From: Phascolomyces articulosus
Lineage: Eukaryota; Mucoromycota; Mucoromycetes; Mucorales; Lichtheimiaceae
Assembly (NCBI GenBank): GCA_025677815.1
Contig: JAIXMP010000004.1
Span: 372,001-436,000 of the forward strand
DNA: 64,000 nucleotides
Reading direction: 5' to 3'
Shown here piece after piece: positions 21,263-34,382 of the stretch. The translations under genes were made by a program, and so were the position numbers. The notes under the pieces were generated by a model. That model was not told where the DNA came from, did no database searches, and saw nothing but the letters and a program-made list of their open reading frames with translations. Position 1 is the first letter of the stretch, and every line of letters begins with the position of its first letter.

Positions 21263-23530
21263 ATGTCTGCTCTCCAAAGTTTCATTCCAGTTGCCAAGGA
21301 TTCTCATTTCCCTATTCAAAACATTCCTTTTGGTGTTTTCTCTACAGCACAACAAACTGTAAGTGTGAACGAATAATATAAATATTTATAAATACGAACC
21401 TACGTATAAAGAAACAACAAAATAACAAAAACTTTATTATAGACACCTCGCGTCGGTGTTGCCATTGGTGAACACGTCCTTGATCTTGCTGTCATTGCTA
21501 AAGCTGGTCTTTTGAATGGTATCGAAGGTTTGCAAGATCCTGTTGCTGTGTTTGATAAGGTATATATGAAAAGGGTCACAAACCCTTTTTTTTTTTAAAA
21601 AAAAGGGAGGGGGGAAAGAAGAATATGTTTTCGGCATATGCGGTTACCAAGAATGATGATGATGATCTTTGGGTTTTTTTGTCTTCATTTTGTTCTAACC
21701 TCTTTTTTCTTTCTCATCCATAAAGCCTGCTTTGAATGAATTTATGAACTTGGGCAAGCCAGTATGGCGTGCTACTCGTTCGGCCATCCAAAAGTTGCTA
21801 TCTAAGGATGAAGCTTTATTGAGAGATAATACCGAACTTCAAGCTAGTGCATTGGTAAAGCAATCCGATGTTACTATGCATCTTCCAGCACAAGTTGGGT
21901 AAGTATTTCAAAATAATAGAATAGATAAAGGCGGTATGCCTTATATATATATAATATTAAAACAACACATCTTATATATACATATATGTAGTGATTATAC
22001 CGATTTCTATTGTTCGCGAGAACACGCAACTAACGTTGGTATCATGTTCCGTGGCAAGGATAATGCTTTGCAACCCAACTGGTAAATTAGAAGCGCGCGC
22101 GTGAAATTATGTGGGAAAGGATTTTAATGCAATGCGGAGCATGGAAACATCAAAAACCTTACATGGCTAAAAAATATATGATATACAAATACTAGGCTTC
22201 ACATTCCTGTTGGTTATCACGGTCGTGCATCATCACTTGTTGTATCAGGTACCAATCTTCATCGTCCTGCTGGTCAACGTGTTACTCCTCCAAGCAAGAC
22301 TCCATTTTTTGCACCTTCTGCCAAATTGGACTTTGAACTTGAAGTTGTAAGTAATGATATACTAATTTTTAAATGAAGATGAAGGAATTAATATACTTGT
22401 GTTTATTCTAAAAGGGATGGTTCGTTGGTCAAGGTAACCCATTAGGAAAGCGTATTGATGTTGCTGATGCTAAGGATCATATTTTTGGTTTGGTTCTTGT
22501 GAACGATTGGAGTGGTAAGAATTGAAAAAGAGAGAGTTTTTTGAAAAAAAAAAGAAGGGGGCCTTTAAGTTCTTTTTCTCTAAATCATGATACTTTTTTT
22601 TTAGCACGCGATATTCAAGCATGGGAATACGTTCCACTTGGTAAGTTTCTTTAAGTTAATGTTTACATGTAGAAACAAGTCATAGTTACCATTTTGAGAT
22701 ACTGGCCAGAAGGGATTTCACCGGTTAATACCTCAAAAAAATGGGAATACTTGCTTGATCTTCCTCCACCGTTATATATTAATGTAGTATTAACCATAAT
22801 GATTCAAATGATAACATAGGTCCTTTCCTTGGTAAGAACTTTGGTACCACTATCTCTCCTTGGATTGTTACCTTGGATGCATTGGAAGAATTCTTGGTCG
22901 ATGGTCCTGCTCAAACTGAACCTGCTCCATTGAAATATCTTCAAGAAAACAAAAAGTCTGCTTATGATATTGATCTTGAAGTTCAAATTAAACGTAAGCT
23001 TTTTTTTTTATATACAACACATGATGTATCCATATTGACTTCTAAAATTTACTAACCCTGAGAAAATAAACAACAAATAAAACAGCAAACCAATCGGCCA
23101 AGTTTGAAAGAGTCACATTGTCCAATCTCAAGTACATGTATTGGTCCGTCACACAACAATTGGCTCATCATACAGTGAATGGATGTAACATGAGAGTTGG
23201 TGATATGGGCGCAACCGGTACTATCTCTGGTCCTGTAAGTAATTTTTCAATGAAGAGCGATGGTGCTGATGATGGATGAATATGATGATATTAAATGTAT
23301 GATGATGGTTATTATTATAGGAAAAGGAAAACTTTGGTTCCTTGTTAGAATTATCATGGAATGGTACTCAAAAGATTGGTTTCCAAGAAGCAAAGGAAGA
23401 ACGTACTTTCCTTCAAGATGGTGATGAAGTGAACATGACTGCTTATAAGGATAGTCCTGCTGGTTACCGTATTGGTTTTGGTGATTGTCGTGGCAAAATT
23501 TTGCCGTGCTTGTACGAAAACGATGCATAA
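21263..23530 (+). CDS. FAH: fumarylacetoacetase (last step of tyrosine catabolism)
   Basis: Ten exons (21263-21358, 21443-21559, 21726-21898, 21992-22081, 22196-22346, 22415-22514, 22605-22640, 22820-22993, 23086-23234, 23321-23530) sum to 1296 bases, 431 residues. The enzyme splits fumarylacetoacetate into fumarate and acetoacetate in the cytosol. The N-terminal SH3-like domain ([20 protein letters not shown]) precedes the FAH catalytic fold. Metal and active-site segments are present: [26 protein letters not shown] [21 protein letters not shown] (metal-binding glutamates) and LVNDWSARDIQ (metal-binding aspartate). [15 protein letters not shown] is also typical. Length matches the family. 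It lies 193 bases upstream of the GH15 gene in the same direction; no shared pathway is evident. Intron 2 contains a T11A8 palindromic run. Confidence 0.96.
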
Positions 23531-23723
23531 ATAAAAAAACTTCCTTTTTTATTTCCCTTTCTCTCTTCTTTCCTTTTTTTCTCACCAAAAAAACACATCT
23601 TTTTCTATCATCATCCATCATAAAACACTCCAATATATTCCATTATTTTTTATAATATATACTTGTATAAAAAAAATAACAAAAACAATCATCATCGTTT
23701 GATTATATATATATATAAAACCA

Positions 23724-26511
23724 ATGGCATCTAGTAGTGAAAGTGGCAGTGGTGGTATGCGCTATGCTGCTGATGCGCGTCAACAACCAGTGGGTTTAGA
23801 AGATAAAGGTGGTGCAGAATGGCACAAGGATATGGAAGACGTGTTTTGTAATGTTCGTACGCGAGGTTACCTTCCTATTGAAAACTATGGTATTATTGGG
23901 AATCTACATACAACGGCCACGTGTGGTACGGATGGTTCCATCGATTTCTGTTGTTATCCTGAATTTGATAGTCCAAGTATCTTTGCACGTATCTTAGACA
24001 AGGACAAAGGAGGTCATTTTTCCATTGCCCCAGAAACGCATGTGAGTAATAAGCAACAATATATGCCCAAGAGCAATATTTTAGCTACGCGATTTTTATC
24101 CGACGAAGGTGTTGCTCAAGTCATTGATTATATGCACCGTCCTGAACGAGGTCAACGGCTTTCATCAAAACCATTGTTACCATGGATTATTCGCCGTGTG
24201 CAAATTGTACGTGGCTCAGTCAAATTGAAAATGGAATGTTACCCTGCATTCAATTATGCTATGGATTCCCATACCACAGAACTGGTACCTATTTCTCAAC
24301 CCATCTCTTCTTCTCATCTTGGAAGAGCAGCAAAACATTATCCTGAAGATGACGAAAAGTTCATCACTTCACCCGATCGTATCGAGTTTAAATCCGACAA
24401 GTTGACCATGGATTTACGATATATTATCAAGATTGGCGATCAACCGACACCCGATCTCAAAGTCCACATTGATCATAACGTATGTGAAACCAAAGGTCAC
24501 AAGGGTCCTGGTGTCTATGCCGAATTTGAAATGCATGAAGGACAAGAAGCTTACTTTATTTTCCGTGAAGTACCCAAGGCTACCAAGAGCGGTGTTCATA
24601 ATGCAATGGATCCCCCTTTAACCCTCAGTTTGATGGCTGCTTTGTTCAGACAAACATCACTTTATTGGCTCAAGTGGATTGACCAAATCAAATACAGAGG
24701 AAGATGGCGTGAGCATGTTATGCGTAGTGCAATGACTTTGAAATTGCTTACTTATGAGCCGGTAAGAAAAAGAGATTTTTGGTAATTTATTATGATATAT
24801 AACATGGAAAAATACGTATTATATCTCACTTAACTAATATTCTGTCGGTTTATTATTCAAAAACCAAAACCTTCAATAGACAGGAGCTGTAGTAGCAGCA
24901 CCTACATTTGGTATTCCTGAAGGTAAACAGTGACATCTTATGAAAACGTACAATATTCTTATTTATATTAACTTCTTGCATAACAACAAAACCAAATAAA
25001 TTCTATATAGCTATTGGTGGTGCCCGAAATTGGGATTATCGATTCTTATGGGTTCGTGATTCTGCATTTACGGTTTACGCATTCCTTCGATTAGGTTTCA
25101 CAGAAGAAGCAGCCAAATTTATGCAATTTGTCGAAGAAAGATGTGCTGATTTGGTAAGGAAAAAAACGATAGATATATTTACTATTTGTGTAGTGTAAAT
25201 ATATGTGACAATCACTCTTTCTCATAGAAAGAGGGTGGTTTGCATCTGAGTCTCATTTTGTATTATATACATATTTTGTTAGAATCCAGATGGGTCTCTT
25301 AATATCATGTATAGTATTCGTGGCGAAAAGGAATTGGAAGAAATCGAATTGAACCATTTAGATGGTTATCGTAGTTCAAGACCTGTACGTATTGGTAATG
25401 GTGCTTATGATCATCTTCAATTGGATATTTATGGAGAATTATTGGATGGTATTTACTTGTATAACAAGTATGGAGCTCCTGTATCCTACGAAATGTGGCT
25501 TGCAGTGAGGAAATTGGTGAATTATGTGTGTGCCAACTATGCCCAACCAGACATGTCGATTTGGTATATATATTTTCTTGCTTCATTATAAATATAATAC
25601 AATACCATGCAGGATAACCACTAAATTAAAATATATTCTATTGTATAGGGAAGTACGTGGTAAAAAACAAAACTTTACCTATTCTCGTGTGATGTGTTGG
25701 GTAGCTATTGATCGAGCACTTCGATTAGCTGATAAACGCATGTTTCCTTGTCCTGACCGTGATAAATGGTATCGCGTACGGGACGAGATTTATGAAGAGA
25801 TTCAAACAAAATGTTGGAACCCTGAATTGAAAATGTTTACCCAAAGTGTCGAATCGCCTGATGCTGTGGATGCCAGTTGTTTAATTATGCCACTTGTCTT
25901 TTTCAGTTCACCTGTTGATCCACGCATGTTATCCACCATAGAGCGCATTTTGCTCCCACCTGAAAAAGGTAATAACTTTTTAAGGATAATAAATATGTAT
26001 AAGGTTATACTATTAAGATTACTATCTGATTATTAAATAATAATACTAAACAACACACAAATATACATATTTATAATGTATAGGTGGATTGTTAGCCAAT
26101 AACTTAGTATTTAGGTATAACTTTTTAACAACAGATGATGGACTAGGTGGATTAGAAGGTGCTTTCTCCATGTGTACATTTTGGTTGGTGGAAGCTTTGG
26201 CACGCGCAGGCAAATATGATAGAAAATATTTGAACCAAGCTGTCCTTATGTTTGAAGAAATGATGTCTTATGCCAATCATTTGGGACTTTATTCAGAAGA
26301 AGTGGCTCGGTCCGGTGAGTTACTTGGTAACGTTCCTCAAGCATTCAGTCACCTTGCATTTATTAGTGGTAAGTTATACATATATTTACTTTAGTTTCGT
26401 TTATAATATTATAATATTTGTTGTATAGAACCAAATTTATTAATGTTATGTTCTTTAATATTTATAGCTGCATTTAACTTGGACCGCACTCTCGGTTCCA
26501 GTTCTAGTTAA
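23724..26511 (+). CDS. glycoside hydrolase family 15 enzyme (glucoamylase/trehalase-like)
   Basis: Seven exons (23724-24761, 24880-24922, 25011-25153, 25283-25563, 25649-25968, 26084-26368, 26468-26511) sum to 2154 bases, 717 residues. The N-terminal supersandwich domain includes [20 protein letters not shown] and [20 protein letters not shown]. The (alpha/alpha)6 barrel follows, with [20 protein letters not shown], the ELLDG segment, IWEVRG carrying the probable catalytic acid, and [20 protein letters not shown]. This architecture, without a signal peptide or starch-binding domain, fits the intracellular GH15 group that includes bacterial-type trehalases rather than secreted glucoamylase. 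Activity on trehalose or another alpha-glucoside is inferred. The C-terminus ends in serines (LGSSSS). Confidence 0.88.
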
Positions 26512-26797
26512 GAAAAGAACCTACATAAGCAAATAATAAGAAAATGAGAAATGTAAAAAACAACCATTTATATATAAATTCATCATTTGATTTGCTGATT
26601 AAAAAGGATCGCATTGAAAAAAAAAGGGGAACCCAAAAAAAAGTAAAGGGGCATTCTTTTCTTCTTCTTTATTTTGTCTTATCCATTGTTCTTTTTTTCA
26701 TTTTTCTTTTTAATTTTTGATTGTGTAATATTTTTATATATTAAAAAAATTGTTTTATTACTATTTTCATTATTATATATTGTATCACTAAGTAACA

Positions 26798-28015
26798 ATG
26801 AAGTCGGTCAAACTTGGACTATTTGGACGTCGATTTGATGATCAATACACGTTTGATTTTCAAGGATATGTAAATTATCACTCCTTCCCCTTGTTGTTAT
26901 TACCCTTGTATAATAATAATAATAATAATAATAATATTCATGCGAAAAAAAAAACAATATATGTATAGCTATCACTTCACGATTTCAATTCAGCCATAGG
27001 ACTATTTAATGAAGCTGTTCGACAACATCCCCCACCAGGTCATAAATCCATTTGGATAGGAACACTCTTAACATTATGGATTGTTGTTGCGGCTACAGTT
27101 TACATTCTTTGGAGTTTTTTACTCTTAAAAGAAAATCCTTATATTCTCCTGATTATGCCCGCCGTTATGTTATTGACTGCCATCGTATGGGTTTGGCGAT
27201 ATAGATATTTACATAGCACAGTAAGTCGTCGTCATTATGTTGAGAGAATGTGTGCGTGTGGAGAAAAAAAAATAATATACATAGATACTATATTATATTA
27301 TACATGTGTGCCAAGATATATAATGTAAAAATTTCATCGTGCCTTTCTGTCGCTAACAAAAAAAAATAAATTGACATTTCATCCAAAAAAAAAGTTTCAG
27401 CGCAGTCTTGTCGAATTGTGCAGCCGAATCAATGCCAGTGAAAATATTCGTGGAGTCAATTATCGTTTAACAAAGCATGGTTTAGATCTTCATCATGGAT
27501 CTGAACGTGCCGATAGTATTTTTGGTAAAACTAGTAATGGAGGAGGAGGTCATCGTCGAAATACAACTACTACTTGTATTGGAAAAACTCGATATGTAAG
27601 AAATTGATAGCATCCCCTATATATAAAAACATATAACATCATACTTATTCATATCTATTTCTTGTAGGCATTGGTCATCGAATTTGATGATCGATATCGC
27701 GCTTTACAAATGCAACAACAGTCATTACAGCCACCAGAATTTGTGTTTTGTCCTCATCAATCGGGAACACCCACTTATAATCACGTCCATCCTTCTTATC
27801 CACCATTACCAACAACACTTGGATTTAATACCACTTCCAGTACAGCCACTACAGCCATCATGGGTAATGCACCACCACCCTTGTCATCAGATGAAAAAAT
27901 ACAATCGCCACCATCTGCCCCTTCTTCTTGGACAACGACCACATTATTTAATCATCTCCCTGACAGTAATAATAAAAGCAATAACAATGGCTGGGTAGAT
28001 TGTGAAAAACAGTAA
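26798..28015 (+). CDS. two-TM membrane protein of unknown function
   Basis: Four exons (26798-26869, 26969-27220, 27401-27595, 27668-28015) sum to 867 bases, 288 residues. A short conserved-looking N-terminus (MKSVKLGLFGRRFDDQYTFD) precedes two close hydrophobic helices, IWIGTLLTLWIVVAATVYIL and YILLIMPAVMLLTAIVWVW, forming a hairpin. A basic cytosolic-type region (RYRYLHSTRSLVELCSRINA) and a low-complexity Ser/Thr/Pro/Asn-rich tail follow. The segment with CSRINASENIRGVNYRLTKH and LVIEFDDRY resembles endomembrane proteins with a TM hairpin, but I cannot name the family. It stands tail-to-tail with the methyltransferase gene. Confidence 0.75.
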
Positions 28016-28474
28016 ATAGTATATATATAAATAAAAAATCACATCATCATTATTATATTGACAGGTTAAAATTGTTGTCTGATTATTATTATTAACTATT
28101 ATTATTATTTCACGAATAAATTAGATCGTATTATTATTGTGGTTGTTATTGTTATTGTAGACTATAAAATAAATGGGAGGAAATTATCATTTTTATAAAC
28201 GGTATTCAATATAAAAATGAGAAGGAGTAGTAGTTTTGCTTTGTCAACACAAAAAAAAAAAAAGGTTTTAAAAAAAGGTTGTCAACGTGAATGCGAGGGT
28301 GTGTGTGTGTGTGTGAGTAAATTATTGCGTGTCGATTTTTTTCTTCGTAATTAAGGGTTGGATTGTATAAAGATAAAAAAGATAGATGAAAACTTTAAAC
28401 TACAAAAAAAAATATGATACAAAAAATAAGAGATATAAAATAAGATAAAACGATAGGTTGTTTGTGAGTTTTTT

Positions 28475-30255
28475 TTATGATGTACTCGAAGAACTACTAT
28501 TAGAATTGGTCATCTTCTTTTGTGCATAAGCAAAATGAACATTTTCAAACGTTTTATATTCATTGGCTTCACTCCAACATGATTTGAGGTGTTCTTCATA
28601 TTGTTTTGCAGGAATATGAAGTGCATGACAAATTTGAGGACCTAGTGCTTGATAAAAAGCTTGCCATGATTGTAACGTGAGTTGACCCAACTAGAAGAAG
28701 AAGAAATAAACAAGGTTAAAATTCAACACTCCGTGATTAATAATAATAGTAGTAATTTAATTATGATTACTATATATTAAAATATATACCTTGCCCGCCC
28801 ATTGCCCGCCTGGACAAGAAATAAACGTTGTGGTTACATTGGATAAATCATCACATTTTTCTAATCGTTCCTTTAATGATCGACCCATTTGTGAGTCAAC
28901 ATGTTGCATTTCCATGACTTGCATCAATTTGTTATTTAATTCAAGTGTTTTAGGTCCTGCTCGATACATTTCTGTGTCTTGTTCAGCTAATTCGATCCAT
29001 CCACCGGGCTTTAATAATCGTACAAGTTCCGTTATTACTTTAGGCCATTGCTTGGTTTTAATCCCCAAACCAATAAATCTATATTAATTATATATTCCGT
29101 TATATTAATTTACCATTTTTTTTTATATTTATAAAAAAAAAAACAAGATTCATCATCTTTATATCTTTTGTAGTACATACCGCATAAATATATAATCAAA
29201 TGAGGCATCTTCAAATGGGAGTCCATCATGTAAATTATATTGATGAAACGTACAATTGGAGGGTTTTATATCCCTTGGAAACATTGGATTAATGTCTATG
29301 CCCACAACTTGGGATTTTGGATACTCGCCCGCGATTTCCATTGCCCAGGAACCAGGACCACATCCAACATCTAATACTCGTCCACCTTTTCGCAATACAT
29401 CACTGACAGGTGCCAAGTAATTTCTAAAAATAATAAATAGTTTTTTTTAATAAAGAAAAGGTGGATTGAGAAATGGTTTTCGTTGGCTAAGAAGATAGAA
29501 AAAAAGAAAAATTACCCTTGAATAGCAAAGCGGACCATGAAATGTAACAGATGAAGTCGGTCAATTTCATCATCATCACAAGGTAGCAAGTATGGAGAAG
29601 ATGTTAATAAATGGTATTTTCGTCCAGCCATCCACATATATTCCATATCATTAACTGTGCCAACGGCAGATCGAGTATGTTGACTCGTATTTGTACTGAT
29701 CGTCGTATTATTACTATGGGTACTTGTTGTATGTTGTTTCGAGTCGGAGTATTGTGTTGTCACTGGTGCCAAGGGATGCACGGACATAGGGATTGGAGGG
29801 ACGGCCAGTGCGGCATCAGTTGTCATGGTAGATATGGTCGTTTTTGTACTGGATGGTTTGCTATGGCTTTGATTATTATTATTATGGTTATTATTATTAC
29901 TATTACTATTATTAGAATGCGAATGATGAGGTGGTATCGAGGGTGTATCAAATCTAAATGATGTTATTGCTCGTAATGGTCGGAAACGTGGACGAGGGTT
30001 TGACACTGGTGAAGGTGAAGACTGTTTACGCATTTTGACATGACCATCATCAGTTGTTGAAGAAATGATGGATGGTAAAGGGTATTCACGTTTAAAATGA
30101 TGATGCTGATTATTATTATTATTATCATTGTTGTTGAGGTTATTATCCGAAGATGATGAAGTAGATGACCATTGATGATGAGGTGATGAATAAAGGTCTG
30201 TGATAGTACTAGGACTTCGTTGACGACCACCAAGACGAGATTGTTGATTACCCAT
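28475..30255 (-). CDS. SAM-dependent methyltransferase with N-myristoylation signal
   Basis: Four exons (30255-29516, 29423-29181, 29078-28790, 28690-28475) sum to 1488 bases, 495 residues. A class I Rossmann methyltransferase core (Methyltransf_25/11 type) is clear: motif I RVLDVGCGPGSWAMEIA, then VVGIDINPMFP, LPFEDASFDYIFMR, and ELVRLLKPGGWIELAEQD. It starts MGNQQS, matching the N-myristoylation pattern (Gly2, Ser6), which would tether it to membranes. Residues about 10-200 are a low-complexity Ser/Asn/His/Thr-rich linker encoded by triplet-rich DNA. The substrate is unknown. Related proteins in filamentous fungi include LaeA-like regulators, but that equivalence is not shown. A paralogue with the same MGN start lies at the right edge. 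Confidence 0.9.
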
Positions 30256-31863
30256 TAAAGCATGTGATATTAGAATAAAAATAGAGTTGTGTTTTGAAGA
30301 GAAAGAATAATGAATAAGATAAGAAAGAAGAAGAAGGAAGAAGAGGGGTATATTTTAGATATCAAGGGAGTGGAAGGGGTTGTTTATTATTATTTTGTCG
30401 TTGATAAAAAAAGGTGTTGTTTAATAAAGAAGAAGAAAAAAAAAGAGGAAAAGAGAAGAAGAAAGGAAAAAGAAGAAATTATATGCGCCACTTTGATATA
30501 TAAAAAAAAGTTCATTTAGGCGGGAAAAAATCGTCTTCATGCGTTTTGTACAACAACGTGTAAATCATTCATCGTCAATATTAACCAATCTATTCATCAT
30601 CTTGATCCTATTTCTTTATTATCATTATCTTCTTGATAGTAGAAGTAGTATATTATAATATTATCACTATTATTATATTATGACGTGGTTGGTTCTTATA
30701 TATATATATTCATTTGTAAAAAAAAAGTGTGTATTACATATATAAGTAGGACTTATATAATTATGTTATAAAAATATCATCCAATTGGTACTAAACACTC
30801 ACTTCCTGTGGAGTGTTAAACTTCGTGTGCTTATGCCATATTGAGAACATCAAAACGCTTTTTCATTCCGCCCGATCATTGATTCCACTCTGGTGGTTCA
30901 CAAGTAGTAGTTGTTATTATTATTATAAAATACTTGGGTGTATGTGTGAGAGCGATTCTATGATATCACTATTATTTTATATACTTTTCTATATATATAC
31001 ATCACTTAAAGTATACCCAGGGATTTTACATTTGAAAAATATATATATATATATAAGCCACTCAACACTTTTTTTTTCTGAATAAAAATACTTTTTTTTT
31101 TCACATAACCAATAAATACAATTACCATCTAGAAAATGGAATGCCATCTTAAAATGTAGTTCAAAAGAATATTAAAAAAGGACAACGTAACGTATATTTA
31201 TACTTTGTTTATATATATATATATATATATAAATACATAGTATTTATTTTGAATAGAAAGGGTTTTTTTTATATCATTTTCTTATTTAAATAAAAAAGAT
31301 AGAGAGGAAATAACCTCAATATAATTTTGTTTAATTGTTATCAGAAAGGGTGTGTCGACCCAGGGTGTTGTAGAATCACAGGATATCATAAACTACCCAA
31401 CATTTTCATCATTTGTAAGAAATATATAAGGAGGTATGCCGTAGCATCCTCGCAGATAAGTTTCCTACTGATTGGATAAAGGGAAAAAAACTGTTACCCA
31501 AGTAATTCGCCTTTTTATACTTTTTTTCCCTCCAAAAAATTTTTTTTTGTCCGCTCTCAAATGAAACCCCGCCTTTTTTCGGTGACTTGGCTTAGGAATC
31601 ACCACTAACGAAAAATGGATGCTGTATTATTATTCATACTTTAGATAACTGCAATACATAGATAATATAGTATGGTATGATATTTCTTTTTTGTTTTTGA
31701 TGAGATGTGACGTATGGAATGAAAAAAAAGAAAAATGATATTCCTATACAATTTTTTTATAATACATATGCAAAAAAAGCTTTATATATACTAGAACAAA
31801 ATAAAGAGATGAACTTGTACAAATTCTCCTACTTATCCTTATTAAAAAGAGGGAGAGAGGGAT
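30256..31863. other. intergenic, simple-repeat-rich
   Basis: About 1.6 kb between the methyltransferase promoter and the 3' end of the Mpv17-like gene. It is rich in GAA/AGA runs just upstream of the methyltransferase (30310-30475) and TA dinucleotide runs (around 31040 and 31208-31231). Several short ORFs are translated repeat. No gene was recognised. Confidence 0.5.
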
Positions 31864-32898
31864 CTAAGCAGCTTGCTGTAAATCATCAGCTGGAGTTGCA
31901 ATAGTATTTTCTACTACTACATGATCCACCTTTAAATCCTCAGTTACTGAAGCCGACGATCTTTGATTGACCAAAGATAAATAAGCATTCCAACCAAGAG
32001 ATACTACATTCGTGACCATAAGACGATAATTCAATGGAGTAAAGTAAAAGTTGATAAGTTGTACAGCTGGCCAAATCTAATATGTTCGTGGTCAATTTTA
32101 ACTTCATGATAAAATGGGTGCCTTATCAACAAATCAAAATCAAGTGTTCTGTACCTTATAATTAGCCAAAACTGCTGTGGTATATCCATTTTCTAATTTT
32201 TCTTGAATTTGGCCAACTGATTTGCCTTCTAAAAGACCTTGAGCCGAGAAAAACACTAAATAACATATATAGGTATATAAGTATATACTCTAAAACTGAC
32301 ATAAGAATAGATTTTACCTCCAATAAAGATGGGTGCGCACAAGAATTGATCTGCTGCTACTTTTTTTAAAAGTGCTGAATTTATCGAATAAATGCGGTAT
32401 TAGTATAACTCTTTTTTATCTTCCACATATTGATCCAACAAAAAAATATATATGATATCCTTACTTGTCACAGGAGTTGCTCCTTTGATATTAAGTTCAA
32501 CAAAACGATACCAATTACTCAATACGGGACCTGCAAACAAACCACCAAAACCTGCCATTCTTAAAGTTCTCGTCATTTCATGGCTCTTTAAACCTTTTCT
32601 TTCAACCACTTGTTGTGCGATGACATCACCTGTTATTAAAATATTATTGATTCTAAAAGAATTAGTCTTCATTTATGGATTGTCATTTGAACAAGCCAAA
32701 AAAAAGCTTACCAGTGCCAAACAAGAATGCTATAAAGAACGAATCCAGGAACCGAAAAAAAGAGACGATCGTTTTAGTTCATTGCAAAGAGACAATTGAT
32801 GACTATTATATTTATATTTGTCTGCTGAATTTACCTGTAGTAATGCACTGAACTAAAATAGGTCGTTTTGCAAGAGCTCTATTATACCAGGTAAACAT
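31864..32898 (-). CDS. SYM1: Mpv17/PMP22 family membrane protein (Sym1-like)
   Basis: Six exons (32898-32835, 32729-32712, 32629-32465, 32374-32318, 32255-32155, 32076-31864) sum to 618 bases, 205 residues. Family landmarks are present: [14 protein letters not shown] at the start, [51 protein letters not shown], and [20 protein letters not shown] then [12 protein letters not shown] near the C-terminus. Mpv17-type proteins are four-helix proteins of the inner mitochondrial or peroxisomal membrane needed for mitochondrial homeostasis under stress; the name Sym1 follows the yeast member. Exon 2 is an 18-nucleotide microexon (AFLFGT region) with consensus splice sites, matching the exon size seen in msrB of the same window. 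Confidence 0.92.
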
Positions 32899-34382
32899 GT
32901 TTTTTTTGTTCTGGTGGTTTTATCCCTTTAGAAGCATAAAATGTTGAAAACCTGCTTTAAATAAGTAACGGAAAAAAACGGCAAAACTCTTCCGTGGTAG
33001 AATCTTTTTCAGCTCCTTTCAAAAAAAATATGGTTTTTTCATTCTTTTACTAATTCATGCATGAAAATATATTTTGTATATTGTGTGCAAAAGGTTTATC
33101 TTATTTAGTTTATTAAAAAAAGATTATGGGGCATTAAGTAGCTTGTAGAAGATACAGAAATATCAAGGTTGTCTGTCAGTATTCTACAAAGCTATTTTAT
33201 GAATGAAAAGAATGACGTTAATAATACCATTATAATCAAATAAATTATTTATTATTGTTCTCAATTCACGAATGAGAAAGCCGATTATATTCCAAAAATG
33301 GAATGGTCAATGTGTTTGAAGGTTCAAAGAGAATAGGAAAGAAACTCTGTTAAAATAAGATTCTCTTCGTTCACTATACCAACAATAACGCCTTTTCTAT
33401 GTTTTTTTTTGTGTGCGACTCATTTGTTGTACATGCTCAATACTTGGGTTAATGCCATGGTAAATAAGTGGTAGGAAATAAAGGAAGTAGATGAAGTGAA
33501 TGTCAAAAAGTTGACAATATCGCTGTTATGGAAATAAACACAAGGTAAAAGTGGTTCCTGATTGACCGTATCTAGTTCCCTAGGTGAACCATATCCAGCT
33601 GTTTCACTTGGTCACAAAAAGATCTGCATATATTTCTTCGTAGCATCGATTTATTTGTAAATATAACTTATTCTCGAACAATCGTTACAACACTGAGGCT
33701 ACTATAGAGTGTATTGAGTGAATATAATCCAGACATAATATTTATTGTCTTTTTGATCTAATTGTGACTTTTGTATATATAAAGGAACATTATCAATGGT
33801 ATCGATAACAAGAATACAGAATTAAATTAATAGAAGTAAAATGTTGCTGTTTGATAAAAGAAGATTGGTACTTCTTTTATATCTTTATAAACAAAGCGCC
33901 TTTATTTTATCCGAACCATACATATATACTCTCTCATATTTAAATGATTCTATATTATAATAAGCAACCATCCAATAACAAATAAAGCACTCTTCATCAC
34001 ATTACGCTTCATTCTTGCTAAATATCAAATATTAAACGAGATATAAAAATAATATTATATATTGCGAGTTGTTATTTAAACCATATCAAAGTAATTTCCT
34101 CTATCATGATAATGTTAAGTTAAATTATCCGTAGCATTGTTTATTCATAGAACAAATATTATATAGTATACTTTCTATAAGGTATTGCTAATTTACAAAC
34201 GTATATCAAGTGCGTACCAAATTTTGTCTACTTTTGGTATTAGTAGTGTCCATCATGAAGGACACAGCAAGATCCTGTAAAGATAACAATAATAGCTGCT
34301 CATCTGTAAAGAAATACTACAACATTTAATTATTAATGTCTGATAATGACAATAAAAAGAAAACATACAATATCTGTAATCT
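32899..34382. other. intergenic, no gene seen
   Basis: About 1.5 kb AT-rich DNA upstream of the Mpv17-like gene. No open frame of useful length, no RNA gene and no homology to other parts of the window was seen. Confidence 0.5.
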
